Below are positions 35,615-46,917 of a DNA stretch of 64,000 bases, piece after piece (positions within the stretch are counted from its first letter, which is position 1; every line of letters starts with the position of its first letter). The DNA is taken from NCBI RefSeq assembly GCF_025118155.1, contig NW_026251389.1:558001-622000 (forward strand). Reading direction: 5' to 3'. The stretch comes from Cokeromyces recurvatus (Eukaryota > Mucoromycota > Mucoromycetes > Mucorales > Mucoraceae). The position numbers were made by a program, and so were the translations under genes. The notes under the pieces were generated by a model that did not search any database, was not told the DNA's origin, and saw only the letters and a program-made list of their open reading frames with translations.

Positions 35615-37534
35615 ATGACTCAAACTGAACAAACTTCATTACAAATAAATCAAAATAATCATGTAGTATCTGTAAGTAAATAAGAAGAAGAAGAAAAAGG
35701 AGAAGAGGAGATAGAAGGACTCCTCATATAGATATTAATCTTATAATTATCTTTAGATGCAACCATTATTTGAAAGACTAATTAGTAGACAGTTTTCGGA
35801 TAGTATATCTGCCATTGCTTATTGTCGTGAACTTTGTGCTGAATTTGGGTTTACTGTAAAACAAGAAGCTAGTGCAAATAGGGTACAATATAAATTAAAC
35901 TACCTCCTCCTCCTCCTTCTCCTCCTCCTCCTTATACGTATTAAAATTAAATGATTATTATTATTTTTTTTTATCTACTGTTGTATTAGAATATTTATGT
36001 TTATTGTTCAAGAGAAGGCTTACCCGACTCTCAACGTAACCCAAAGCCAACACCTCAACGTAAACGACCTTCTAAAAGATGTGATTGTCGTTGGCGTGTT
36101 GTATTATCAGAGAATGAACAAGGTATATGGATCTTTCGTCGATCCATGAACCCGAATGCCTCTGACCATAACCACGAAATGATGTCACCTGATGAAATGG
36201 AAAAGCCATGGCCACCTGTTGTAACTGAGCTTATTAACAAATTAGCTGGAGAAATGGATGAGACCAACAAGATTCGAGAAAGAATCAAACAAGAATTTCC
36301 TTACATTATTTGGAATGAACGTCGTTTTTATAATCGTTTGACTGAAGCTAGAAAGCGTATTAAATACATGATTGCAGTTAAGAATGCTCGAACCCTTTTA
36401 CCACTTTCTTCTCGTCTTTGCTCTATTGTAGCTCATAATAAAGCTTGGGTAGATACGGTGACGAATGACTTGCAACGAATGCTTGATCAGTACCTTCAAC
36501 TGGCCAATATCCCAACAGATAGTGTTGACAGCTTATGTGATCTTCAATCGAATACAATTGAACCTGCTGAACATAGTGACAGTACGATAGATAAATATGA
36601 GCCCGTTTTGAATAGTACTCACCAACAAGATAAGGATGACATACCTAGTTCACCATCGAAAAAGCGAAAAGCGTCAGATCGCACTACTACAAATAATAAT
36701 GACACAACTGCTGCTACCACTACTACTACTACTACTACCCAAAAAGGTTATACAAAAGCTATAAAGGGTCATGAATCACAAAAAGGAGTTCATAAAATTC
36801 ATGTCCCTAGTTATACAATTCAAGTACCTATTCCTCCATCAAGATCAGCAAGCATTAAAAAACGTGTTAACAACAGTGGATCCTCCCCTATCTTATTAGA
36901 AAATCATCGCCACCCTATACATCAACAATCGGGTGCTAGTACATCTCTTTTTTCTTTTACTTCGCCTTCTTCATCCACTTCTTCTTCCTCATCCTCTGTT
37001 CCTCTTCAACAACAAAGATTTTCGATCGCTCCTCCTCCTCCTCAACATCATGTTTCTCAAAGAATGTCTTCACCTCAACCTGTTCATGATTTCGTTATCT
37101 CATCTTCTGGACACTATCATCATCCATCCCAACATCAAGATAACCCCAACACAGATTACAATACTCAGTCCTCAACTACTACTACTACTACTACTACTGC
37201 TAATAGTTCTTCTTTTGTACCTTATACTATCTCCCATCCATCCGCTTTCACAACAACATCCTCATCTGAATTACCCTATGATGACTCCTTTGAAGCTGGT
37301 CGTTCAGTCATTCAATCAGGGCAGCAGCAAGAAGATCCTCGTTTAATCACTCATCACAACTATTTTATCACTGTAAAGGAAGAATCCAGTAGTCGGGAAA
37401 AAGAGCATGAAGCCATATTGCGTCAAAACCATCATATACATCGTAATAGTACACATTTTAATACAGGGTATGCTTTGCCAATGATTCAATCTATGGAAGA
37501 CAGTGCAATAAAAGAGGGAAATCATTGGAATTAA
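35615..37534 (+). CDS. FAR1/WRKY-GCM1-type zinc-finger DNA-binding protein
   Basis: Three exons (35615-35671, 35757-35882, 35990-37534) give 575 aa. Residues ~40-123 form a FAR1-like DNA-binding domain: AYCRELCAEFGFTV, then YVYCSREG (C67), KRCDCRWRVV (C92/C94) and a final HNH (H121/H123), i.e. the C-C-H-H ligand order of the WRKY-GCM1 fold. A conserved helical stretch follows (IWNERRFYNRLTEARKRIKY), as in FAR1/MULE-related proteins. The C-terminal half is low-complexity (Thr, Ser, Pro, His, Gln runs), typical of activation regions, with a basic KKRKAS stretch that could be a nuclear signal. This domain family spread from Mutator-like transposases and was reused as transcription factors in plants and fungi. 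No transposase catalytic core is present here, so a domesticated factor is more likely. Target genes are unknown. Confidence 0.8.
35883..35989 (+). other. Intron with (CTC)n repeat in the FAR1-type gene
   Basis: This 107-nt intron carries a CTCCTC/CTT repeat (about 35902-35932). Its donor is gtacaa, weaker than the usual gtaagt/gtatgt. Placing the donor there keeps the domain word ASANRNIYVYC intact. Confidence 0.7.
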
Positions 37535-38102
37535 AATATTAAAAAAAAAAATCATCATTTTATGATATTTATGGCCTTCTAAAGGAAAAAAAAAAAAAGA
37601 TCCTTATTAAAATAACAAAACTTCTTTGCTACTATGTATTTAATTTCTAATGACTATATGATTTATCACACATACACTGTTGTATTATAATATGCTCATT
37701 ATTATTCCTTTTTTATTTTTATAGTTTTTTTTTTTTTTTTTTTTAATAAAAGAATGTCTCAAAGACATAATTCCGAATACTTCACTATGAATTCAAAAGC
37801 ATCCGGACTCAAAGTGTCTGAATATTATTCAAAAAGGTTGTTTCCAAGATATACATTTGTAATACAAGAAACTAAAATAACGAGTCACTCTTCAAAGTGG
37901 ACTCCGTAGACTCAAGTTATCTCCTCTTTAAAGAAGAAATCTTCAAAGTTTTTTTTTTTTTTAAAAAAATTTAGTTTGACAGGTCCATACCAACTTGTGG
38001 TTAAAAAAAAAAAGTATATTATGTATGTATAATTATCTTTTTCATTCATTCATTCTTTCTTTCTGTGTGTTTTTTTTTCCTTCACTTCATTATGCTATAT
38101 TA
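37535..38102. other. Convergent intergenic region with a possible small ORF
   Basis: 568 nt between the FAR1-type gene (+) and the F-box gene (-). A 51-codon frame at 37754-37909 (starting MSQRHNSEYF) follows a 25-nt T run, in the position where genes in this window often start. It has an ordinary amino-acid mix but no recognisable family and no splice extension that I could support. Confidence 0.4.
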
Positions 38103-39395
38103 TTAAGTTGATGATCCTTTCTCTATTTCATTCTGTATAATGAAACGTAAAGTTGTATTTACGTTGAAATCATCTATAGTAAGCCATGTATTCATCAATT
38201 CCTTCAACATGGAAGTCTTTAAAATGAATAATTGTACGTTATCCAAAATCATGCAGACCTTTTTTATCATTAGAACAGCATGTTCATCACGAATGAGATT
38301 AGCAACATAACAAGCACCTAAGAGATCCAACATAGCTGCTATACTAAAGACAATAGGTAAAAAATGATTTGGTTGTTCTTGTGACTCTTGAAGTTGTTTT
38401 AAAAGTACAGGCTGTTGTCGTTTTGCAGCTAAAAGACGATATTCTGTCAATGACAAAAAGCTTTCCATATTTTCCCAAAGGGTCATACAGATTATATGCT
38501 GATGTTCTTCTTCGAACTGTAATTCGAGTGCACACATCAAGCGTGCAGCTGAAGCTGCTAAACAGCATGCTAAACCCTTTTGTGTTAATCGATGACGACG
38601 CTCACTTATACTATTATTATTATTGTTGTTGTTGTTATTGCTGCTGCTGCTGCTGCTGCTTTTATGATGCATGATTCGGTCCCAGCTTCGAACAAAGACA
38701 GCATGATAAAAGATGATATCAAGCACATATCGTAAGGGAGAGACAATAACGGGCTTATTATTATTAGCTACTAACTGTTCGTCAGTAATACCTTTAACAA
38801 TACGCTCATGTAATCTCGATTCTATTTGCAAGATACTTTTAAGTCGTTTTGATTGATATTTATAACGTTCTATAGCAAACATTTCATTTGCCATATCATC
38901 ATCCAGCCCAGGCTCCATAGTGGGTGGAAAACGAAAGGCAGAATAGGTATCATCTTCCTCTTCCAAAGTTCTCGAAAATAATAAATAATCATAATGTGAC
39001 AATAAGAGAGGCATTGTTGTCGTAAATGGTATGGCGAGATCATAGACAGTTGAATCTAAAGTGGTTATATTCTGTAACGCCTCTACTTCTTTCTGCTGCT
39101 GTTGTGACAGTGAGACAAAAGGTGGAAAGGCATAAGGATCATAAACCTTAATACGCTGAATGAGTTTTTGTGAAAAATAAATTAAGAAAATCATGACGGC
39201 ATGAGTTTGTACTTTAAGCAATGATATTGAGGCATCTAATTCAATTCGCCAATGTCGTTCAATAATGTGTTTTGCTATTTCTCTAATGTCTTTTGAAACT
39301 TGTGTTAAATTCCAAAGATCAGGTAAATCTAAATAATCTTTTAATGTATTTGTTAATACTTCATGAGGTAATTTATTGAGAAAATTTTGCTTCAT
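38103..39395 (-). CDS. F-box domain protein
   Basis: A single-exon ORF of 430 aa on the minus strand. Residues ~6-50 form an F-box: LNKLPHEVLTNTLKDYLDLP, then DLWNLTQVSKDIREIAKH and HWRIEL. F-box proteins join substrates to the SCF ubiquitin ligase through Skp1. The rest is helical, with an acidic patch (LEEEDD), a Ser7-Asn9 low-complexity insert (about 246-261) encoded by a CTG/ATT-type repeat (38613-38662), and no recognisable substrate-binding repeat such as WD40 or LRR. The substrate is unknown. Its start codon lies 234 nt from that of cyclin H, which is transcribed the opposite way, so the two share a short bidirectional promoter. Confidence 0.8.
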   Translation of the reverse strand: MKQNFLNKLPHEVLTNTLKDYLDLPDLWNLTQVSKDIREIAKHIIERHWRIELDASISLLKVQTHAVMIFLIYFSQKLIQRIKVYDPYAFPPFVSLSQQQQKEVEALQNITTLDSTVYDLAIPFTTTMPLLLSHYDYLLFSRTLEEEDDTYSAFRFPPTMEPGLDDDMANEMFAIERYKYQSKRLKSILQIESRLHERIVKGITDEQLVANNNKPVIVSPLRYVLDIIFYHAVFVRSWDRIMHHKSSSSSSSNNNNNNNNNSISERRHRLTQKGLACCLAASAARLMCALELQFEEEHQHIICMTLWENMESFLSLTEYRLLAAKRQQPVLLKQLQESQEQPNHFLPIVFSIAAMLDLLGACYVANLIRDEHAVLMIKKVCMILDNVQLFILKTSMLKELMNTWLTIDDFNVNTTLRFIIQNEIEKGSST

Positions 39396-39629
39396 AATCT
39401 AATGAATTTCAAAAATAAATAAAAAAATAAATAAAAAAATAAATAAAACAATAAATAAAACAATATCTGTTATGTATATAATAATAACTGCATAACAATA
39501 ATAAACATATAAAATTCAGAAATTGGTGCGTCTAGTAAACCGAATACAACTACAGCACAGAAAAAAAAAAAAAAGACATTTTTATCAATATCATTTTTTT
39601 TTTATTTTATTATTATTTTAATTTAGAAT
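39396..39629. promoter_or_regulatory. Short bidirectional promoter region, F-box / cyclin H
   Basis: 234 nt between two divergent start codons. It contains an (ATAA)n-type tract near the F-box start (39411-39464), a run of 14 A (39559-39572) and a T-rich stretch (39594-39623) before the cyclin H ATG. No TATA box is convincing in such AT-rich DNA. Its role follows from position only. Confidence 0.6.
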
Positions 39630-40898
39630 ATGACAGATAAAAAGCCAAATATTTACGAAGAGTCTACTCAGTATCAACATTGGCGGTTTAGTCCAGCACA
39701 ATTATGGGAAATTAGAAACAAGAATACAGAAAATGCCATTAATCGTCTTAAAAAACATAATCAGTTGGAAACAGTAAAGTATATGTTATAAATCTATATA
39801 TTTTGCATTTAGTTTATCAAGATTTTTAGACTATGGATAATTCAGATGCAAATAATATAAAAGAATATCTTACAGCTGCTGAAGAACTAAAATTGTGTCG
39901 TTTCTATGAAATGCAATTGCAAATTATGAGCAAACACTGTAAATTTAATGACATGGTGATGGCAACAGCTGTTATTTATATGAAACGTTTCTTTTTATAT
40001 AATTCGACTATGGACTATCATCCAAAGGATATTTTGTAAGCTTTTATGCATTTTTTGATTTGTTTTATAAAGAAGAAAAAAAGAAGGAGGGGGCTCCTAA
40101 CTGTATGTTTATTTTAGTTTAACATGTCTTTTTCTTGCTACGAAATCAGAAAGTGAACGCATTTCAATTGAAAATTTTGGTAAACAGCTAAGACTACCTT
40201 CAACAAAAAATGTTCTTGGATTAGAATTTATAGTATCTCAAGGACTTAAGTTTCAATATTATGTCCATCATCCATATAGACCTGCCTATGGATTCTTCTT
40301 AGATATGCAGGTAATATATTCATAAAGATATGATATATTAAAAAAAAACTGATTTTATATCCTATAGACAGGTCCTATAGACATTAAACTGTTAAAAGAA
40401 ACATACAAGAAAGTAGAAAAGACGATTGCGGAAATACTTTTAACAGATTTACCATTAATTTATCAACCTTCTCAATTAGCAATAGCAGCATTTATATATG
40501 CAGGTAAAGAGAACGAATTTGATCAGCAAGTAAAACGATATATTACAGATAGATTTCGCGATGAAGCTTCAAGTTTATTGTCAATCATTGATAACATTCT
40601 GGCATTACTCAAGACAGCAACACTTGTAACACAAGAAGAAGCTAAAAAAATTGATTACAAGTTAAAGCTTTGTACAGCTAATAATCCTGAATCTGCCATG
40701 TAAGTTTATAATAAAGGGAAGAGGGAGGGGATGAATATTATATATATGTATGTATATATATATAATGTATTTTATAGGTTCAAGAGAAAATTAGCAGAAA
40801 GAGAAGAAGAAGAAAGAAAAAGTAAAAAAGCCAAGACTTCAAGTGATTCGCCTCCATCAAGCTCGTCCTCTTCTACTTCTTCGGATTCCTCAGCTTAA
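39630..40898 (+). CDS. CCNH: Cyclin H (TFIIH/CAK subunit, Ccl1/Mcs2-like)
   Basis: Five exons (39630-39773, 39830-40035, 40118-40310, 40368-40699, 40778-40898) give 331 aa. Cyclin H binds Cdk7/Kin28 and Mat1 to form the CAK module of TFIIH, which phosphorylates the RNA polymerase II CTD and other CDKs. Family words are present in order: [16 protein letters not shown] (N-terminal helix), [33 protein letters not shown] (cyclin box 1), [30 protein letters not shown], and [16 protein letters not shown] (cyclin box 2). The tail is basic then Ser-rich ([16 protein letters not shown]). It is cyclin H rather than cyclin C or T because of the HPYRP and YHP words. Its stop codon overlaps that of the ING gene on the other strand. 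Confidence 0.95.
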
Positions 40899-42001
40899 TA
40901 TTTTCTTTTCTTTTTTAGATCTGGTGCACAATTTTTACAGTACCATTTGCCTTTAGGCGGTGTCTTTAAGCCAACACATTCCAGATGAAACCATTCAATT
41001 TCACACTAAATAATGTTTATATTAGATATACAAAAATTCATAAAATAAAAAATTACCTCTGGATTATCACAAGCAAGCATTTCACCAAAAGATACTTGAC
41101 TACAATAGCAATAAAGTGGTTCGTTGGGATCAATTGGTAAATCACTGAGGGATGCAGCTCTAAATAAATAAATGAAAAAAAAAACTGTTAAATACTGCAT
41201 TAGGTTGTGAAAAAAAATACAAAAAAATTACGCTTTTGCATGTTGCATTGCATCTTCTGTTGATAAGCCATTTTCTTCATCTTGTTTTATATTTCTATTT
41301 GCTCGTGCTTTTCTTGTCCTTTTTCTATTTCCACTTGCTAAAGTAGAACAATTTGGCTTAATATGTGGATTCAGTACATAATAGAGTACTTACTTTGTTT
41401 TCTTTCTGTTATATTTTCTATGACTGCAGATAATACTTTACGATTTGAAATTTCACTTGATGTCGTTTTAGTAGTAGTCGTATTATTCATAGTCGCACGT
41501 CCTGGGCCTATTAGTTGTTCATCTTCAATTTTCTGTAAATCATTATCTAATCGTGTACAATGTCTATCAACCTTTTTTTTTTTTTTGTAAATAAATAAAT
41601 AAAAGAGAATATGAATGTGCTTCATTTAATATCAATATTACTTTACTGTATCATAAGTAGATTTAGCTAATGCAAACTTCTCTTCTCCTTTTTTTATAGC
41701 TTCATTCAATAGTTGACCAATATGCTCTAATCGAGATCGCCTCTCTTCTAATGATAGTTTTTGTTTAATTTCTATTAAAGCTGCAGATTCTTTCTGAACT
41801 TGATTCATCAAATCTTCTGCATTTTCATCTAATTGTCGTATCAAAGTATAATTTCGTTGTAATTCAAGTGGCAAAGCTTCAATAGCTATAAAAATGACTT
41901 AATAATCAGTAATTTATAGATTGAACATATATTTCATGTTATAGATTACTATCAGAATATTCAGCTAAATAATTAGGTGTAATATCAGACTCTTTTTTCA
42001 T
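40895..42001 (-). CDS. Inhibitor-of-growth (ING) family protein with C-terminal PHD finger
   Basis: Six exons on the minus strand: 42001-41950, 41885-41647, 41571-41394, 41337-41232, 41159-41057 and 41005-40895; 262 aa. The N-terminal ING helices read [20 protein letters not shown] and [20 protein letters not shown], both family hallmarks. A basic linker ([13 protein letters not shown]) leads to a PHD finger: C209-X-C211, C222, C227, H233, C236, C249, C252 (C4HC3), with [10 protein letters not shown] and GKWYCKNC. Family members read H3K4me3 and belong to histone acetyltransferase or deacetylase complexes (Yng1/Yng2/Pho23 in yeast); which complex cannot be decided. The start at 42001 is the first ATG in the exon; a further upstream exon is possible because a tttag lies just before it. 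Confidence 0.93.
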
Positions 42002-42186
42002 GTAAAATTGATTAATCTAAAAGAAAAATAAAAAAATAAAATAAAAAAATAAAAATAAAGAGTATATCCAGACTTCAAACCCCGAAAACGCGTTTATAAA
42101 AGTTGTGTAAAAAGTTTTTTGGTTTCACATTGAAGTCATAACTATCGTCAATAGAACTTTATTATCAGATTTTTTTTTTCTTTTTT

Positions 42187-42228
<42 letters not shown>

Positions 42229-42498
42229 AGAATTATTAAAGAATAAAAAAAAACATGAATAGATAAAGTAATAAATATTATACTTGTATAGTTTTTGATT
42301 CTTTGTCTATCTATACATCTTATTGTTGAATGATAGTTCTGTGATGTGATTATAGAAAATAGGGATCTGATAAATAATTCCGACATTTTTAGTTTATTCA
42401 ATTTTATTTTTCGCATTTTTTTTTTTATTTCATTTTATTTTTTTTATTTCATTTCATTTTATTTTTTTTTTATTTCATTTATATTCCTTTTTCTTATT

Positions 42499-43548
42499 AT
42501 GTCTTCATTTTTAAGGTCATTAGGTAGTTTTTTATCAGGAAGTGAAAGTACAATACCGACAATAGAAGAATTATCCAAACCAAAACCTAAAGAAGCTGAA
42601 CATGGTGAAGTCTCCATCGATCAAATTCCACCTAATGAATTACTAGTCAATGAAGAAGGCTGTGAAGGTTGTTCTGGCGAAGAATGTGAACATCAACAAT
42701 ATCCTTCTTATTTAGATTTTGATACTCAATCACCATTGTTGGGTTCCATGGTGCCCTATGGTCGTCATTTTATGATCAGTACAGCACAATGCGATTGGCC
42801 GGCACATATTGAAGAAGACTACGGCACATTGGCTGCCAACTTACAAGCACTTTTAGTATCTAATCCAATGCCCTGGCGTACATTTGTTACAAATACTTCT
42901 CTAGTGCCAAAATATTCAAGCGTTATTCGTTGTGGATTAGATGTGATTATATTACCTGATAATATTATTGTTGGCGATGTTACACCTGATGATGCTCAAC
43001 TCTTATATGATGTGTTTGTTAAGATGCCCTTGCCTACTTCAAATGAACCTATTCATATTGAGGCAGCATTTAGAAATTATAATTTGGGAAATTTGACTAT
43101 TTATCCAAATCCTTACGATTCAATGATTTTGATCTGTTCACATAGAAAAAGAGATAAACGATGTGGTGTAACAGCGCCTATACTAAATCGTGAGTTTGAT
43201 CATGTATTAAGAGAATTGGATATTCCTGATGGTGAAGGTGGTTGTGGAGTATTTATGGTTAGTCATGTAGGAGGTAAGATGAAATTGTAAGGGATTAGAA
43301 CCATTTTGTTATTTATTTTGTTATATATACATATAAATATAGGTCATAAGTTTGCAGGAAATGTGATTTGCTACATAAATAAAGGCAGAACTGGAATATG
43401 GTATGGTCGTGTAAAGACTTGTCATTGTCGTGAAATTATAGAAGAAACAATCATAAATAAGAAAGTCATTAAAGAATTATATCGTGGTTCAATGTCTCAT
43501 AGTTTTGGTGAACCTACACTTAGTAAATGTAATAGAATAAAATGGTAG
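42499..43548 (+). CDS. Apd1/Aim32-like thioredoxin-fold [2Fe-2S] ferredoxin (sucrase/ferredoxin-like)
   Basis: Two exons (42499-43273, 43343-43548) give 326 aa. The sequence belongs to the sucrase/ferredoxin-like family (yeast Apd1 and Aim32). The C-terminal thioredoxin-like domain carries ICSHRKRDKRCGV, i.e. CX8C (C213/C222), and SHVGGHKFAGN, i.e. HX3H (H256/H260). This is the Cys2His2 set that binds the unusual cluster in yeast Apd1. The final GRVKTCHC region is also family-like. An N-terminal block has GCEGCSGEECEH, a Cys cluster (C55, C58, C63) that might bind metal. The frame is open upstream to 42346, but those residues are homopolymer-derived, so the ATG at 42499 is chosen. Apd1 protects against hydroxyurea, gallobenzophenone-type and oxidative stress in yeast; the role here is inferred. 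Confidence 0.9.
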
Positions 43549-45162
43549 ATAGTTGTATATATATTTAAATAAAGCTTATTCGTATACAACAAGCAAGTTG
43601 GCATAGTTTAAATTCTGCTTCAAGCGATGTGCTGTGTATGTTGATCGTTATCTAGTTTACCCAATAGGTCTTTCTTATCCAACTTTCTCTGCATTTATAG
43701 TAAACTAGACGCGTACTGAATATCGAGTATCTAAAATAACAATCTGTACGAACATGCAAGTTTTGATAATTTTGAATGGTCACATAAGCCTTAAATAGGA
43801 TACATAGATTTTTATTTTATTTTAATTTATTTCCTTCATCTGCTGTATGTTTGTTTAAGGGACCCATGTATAGTTTCAAAGAATACTAAATGGTAGCTAT
43901 ATAATACTTGTAGCAAATCAAAAGTAAGATGATAAAATAAATAAAGTAGCTCATTGGGAACATGTCCACCCTTATAATTGTATAAACAAGTATGTTTCAT
44001 AAATTCGACAATCTTCGGGTTTAATTAACATACATAAATAGTATGAAAAAAAAAGATAGGCAAGCTTTATACCTTTTTCTTGATCTTCTGGCAAACAAAG
44101 TAATGTAACAGTATCCATGTGAAATGGTAATGCTTTGATATGTAGTATAAAATACAATTAATCAATATTTTTAATAGTTGAGTTTTCGATTAGTTTTTTC
44201 TATAAAGATACCTTCATTGTAGAATGATAAAAGGAGTTACTACAATGTTACACTATAGCATGATTAAACTGATAGACATGTGAGGTTAAGGGTTTCTATG
44301 ACTTTGACTATACAATATACATTATCATGTGCAAGAATAAAGTTTTTTTTTTTTCGCTTTTTTACAGTGCAACAATTATTATGCTTAAAAACTTACCTTT
44401 AATAGAAGAGATAAAGATTTTGTATTATACAAAACAAGAATGGCAAACTGTACAAAATACATGATTTCTCGTTTTCTTATTACAAATAATACTGACAATG
44501 AAAATCAATGCATGGAAAAGTACATTAAACGCAATTGATGATATTATCTGTATAATGTCATTAAATTGTATGTATTTTATCTAGAAAAAGGAAGAAAAAA
44601 AAAAGGTATTATTATTTCAAGTGAAAATAAGAAGGATGCATCTTACTCTTTCCCTTCCCTAATAAAATATTATATACATATACAATAGAAGCGCTCTATA
44701 ATAGATGTAGACATGTTATACTATCATGTTATAAATTATCATCACAAATAAAGGAAGCTTATTTTCCCTTTATGATTCTTTATATGCATATAGAAATAAG
44801 AATTGGTCTGGACTTCTTCACGTTTATATACATATATGTATTTCACATAAATTCTCTTAACTAGTCCTTGACTATTTCTTACTGTAAGGATCGGGTAACT
44901 TAGTATATAGAAGGGGAATACAATAATAAGAAAAACAGTCCAAAGACAGATAAAACTAAAGCACATGTCTCTCTTTTCTCATCATATATTCCTATTAGTA
45001 GTATATCATATCATTACAATATGAGCACTATCATATATCTGTATATACATATGTGATCATTCTATATTTCCCCTCCCCACACACACATTTTTTCCCTTTT
45101 TTTTTTTTTTTCTTTTCTTTTCTTTTCTTTCTCTTTACACAATATATACTTTCCTTAATACA
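43549..45162. other. Intergenic region with a possible degenerate coding fragment
   Basis: About 1.6 kb. On the minus strand, 43972-44157 holds a protein-like stretch (KALPFHMDTVTLLCLPEDQE). It could be joined to DCRIYETYLFIQL by a GT-AG intron, but every upstream extension I tried meets a stop or the wrong phase. Near the right end, a pyrimidine-rich tract (45096-45135) precedes the next ORF. Confidence 0.5.
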
Positions 45163-45489
45163 ATGTCAACTCAGAATAATCACAACTCAAATAACACATT
45201 ACCTTCATTATTAAAGCAGCTTTTATTATGTATTCTATTACCTCAACAGAAAGCAAAGCCAAAGCAGCCCATAGTAGTTACTACTAGTAATAGTCATATA
45301 AACTCATCCTTTGAGAAAATGTATTTTTCATTTCCCGCATTAGAAGAGGTAATAGAAGAAACCAAGGACTCTAATAATAATATATTAGCATGTAATCAGC
45401 AGTCATCATCACTCATAAGTAGTAATAACAATGCTAATAATCATCGGCATATTATCAAGTTAACGAATACAAATGGCATTTTATGCTGA
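45163..45489 (+). CDS. Hypothetical Asn/Ser-rich protein, 108 aa
   Basis: An intact ORF preceded by a strong T/CT tract and a short A-rich leader, the same arrangement as RPT5. The protein has an Asn-rich head, a hydrophobic helix (LPSLLKQLLLCILLP), a central FEKMYFSFPALEEVIEET and an Asn/Ser-rich tail ending in GILC. The last four residues resemble, but do not fit, a CaaX box. I recognise no domain. It may be a lineage-specific gene; the leader context is the main support. Confidence 0.5.
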   Translation: MSTQNNHNSNNTLPSLLKQLLLCILLPQQKAKPKQPIVVTTSNSHINSSFEKMYFSFPALEEVIEETKDSNNNILACNQQSSSLISSNNNANNHRHIIKLTNTNGILC

Positions 45490-46917
45490 ATACTATATAT
45501 CATTGCCTTTATAGAAAATTATTATATTATTTAACATGTATAATATATATATGAAAATATATATAAAAAGAGTTAATAAACAAGTTTATAAACTGAGTAG
45601 CTATTCAACTATTTATGAGTACTATTTAAAGACACTATGTTAGACTGGTACTTTATTTCAATATGCTAACAATATTGCTTTATAAATTCTTTAATAGCTT
45701 TTGTGTAAGCAATATAGTTACACATTTATATACTTTTATTTCATACTAAAGCCATATAATTTAACTTGAAGACTTCTTGATGGATCCCTCGTACGACACA
45801 ATATTAATGGTTTTTTTTATATAATGAGCAGATTCTCCTGCTACTAGCATTTATCAATTTGACATTGCTAAATTGTTACATATTTGTTTTTATAGCCAAA
45901 TAATGTAAGTTCAACCGAATTATATTTTTTGCTGTCAATATATTGACTACCATGACTTGATAAAATCTAACACTAATACATATTGAATACTTGATGAAGA
46001 TCCTTGATCATTCATTAGAGACAATATATATATATATATATATATTCTGCAATATTGCCCGCAATACATGATATTAAAGACTTAACTTGTCAAATATTCT
46101 TTGAAGCTTTTAGGGAGCACTTTACTGTTTGATATGTTTCTCTTCCTTCAACTTTTGAATCATTATTTTCAATCATATGAATTAACCAGAACACCATGCT
46201 GGAAACAAAATATTCATTTGTTAAATAATCCTGATAGGTTTCTTCTTATTTTTTAGAAAAGAAATAGTATTCACTTCAAACTTCTATCGTAACTCTCTAT
46301 CAATCCCATTCTTTAGGCGCTTATGATAAAGCCTGTTAGAAGCAAACGCATCTATACTATTAATTAGGATGAATTCCCCTCGGGTAAATCTTAACATGAT
46401 CATTATTACTTTAATTGTCTTGTCTTTTTTAAAACTAGAACACATTATATTCATCGTCTATATATGCTTAACAGATTTCAATTTCTTAAATTCTCAAAGA
46501 TTCACTATCTTTTCCTGCTTATTTAAACTATGCTCCTAGAAGTCTCAAACATTATTAATATCAAGCTTTACCATGGATTTATTTGATGACCTTTTATGTA
46601 AGCTTTACTGTATGAAATGAACTATGGTGCCCATAATGGGATCCTTCATGTTACTTTACTATCCTTAATTGAGTATTTTTTTTTCTTTGGTTTCTCTATT
46701 CCTCTTGTGCTTTTTATTCTTTGTCATAAAAGGACATCTAATTTCCTTTCTTACTCTTATCTGATCGAGTATAATCTACTGTATTTAAGATATCATATGT
46801 TCAATCGGTCATTCAAAATTGTAATTCTTGTGTAATTAACAAAAACAAAAGAAAGAAAAAAAAAATCATTTTTATGTTTTTTTTATTTTTTTCTTTAATA
46901 CTAAAGACAATTTAGTA
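45490..46917. other. Intergenic region, no gene recognised
   Basis: About 1.4 kb. The part at 46.2-46.8 kb has a higher C content and fewer homopolymers than usual, with a 72-codon frame (46617-46835) that resembles nothing. A (TA)n tract lies at 46026-46044. No supported gene. Confidence 0.5.

Noticed and set aside
36933..37346. 137-codon forward frame inside the FAR1-type gene
   Set aside because: Leu/Ile-rich shadow of the Ser/Thr/His low-complexity tail in another phase.
42346..42498. Possible 51-residue N-terminal extension of the Apd1-like protein
   Set aside because: The residues are Phe/Tyr/Ile homopolymer translations of TTTATTT repeats; the downstream ATG has a normal context.
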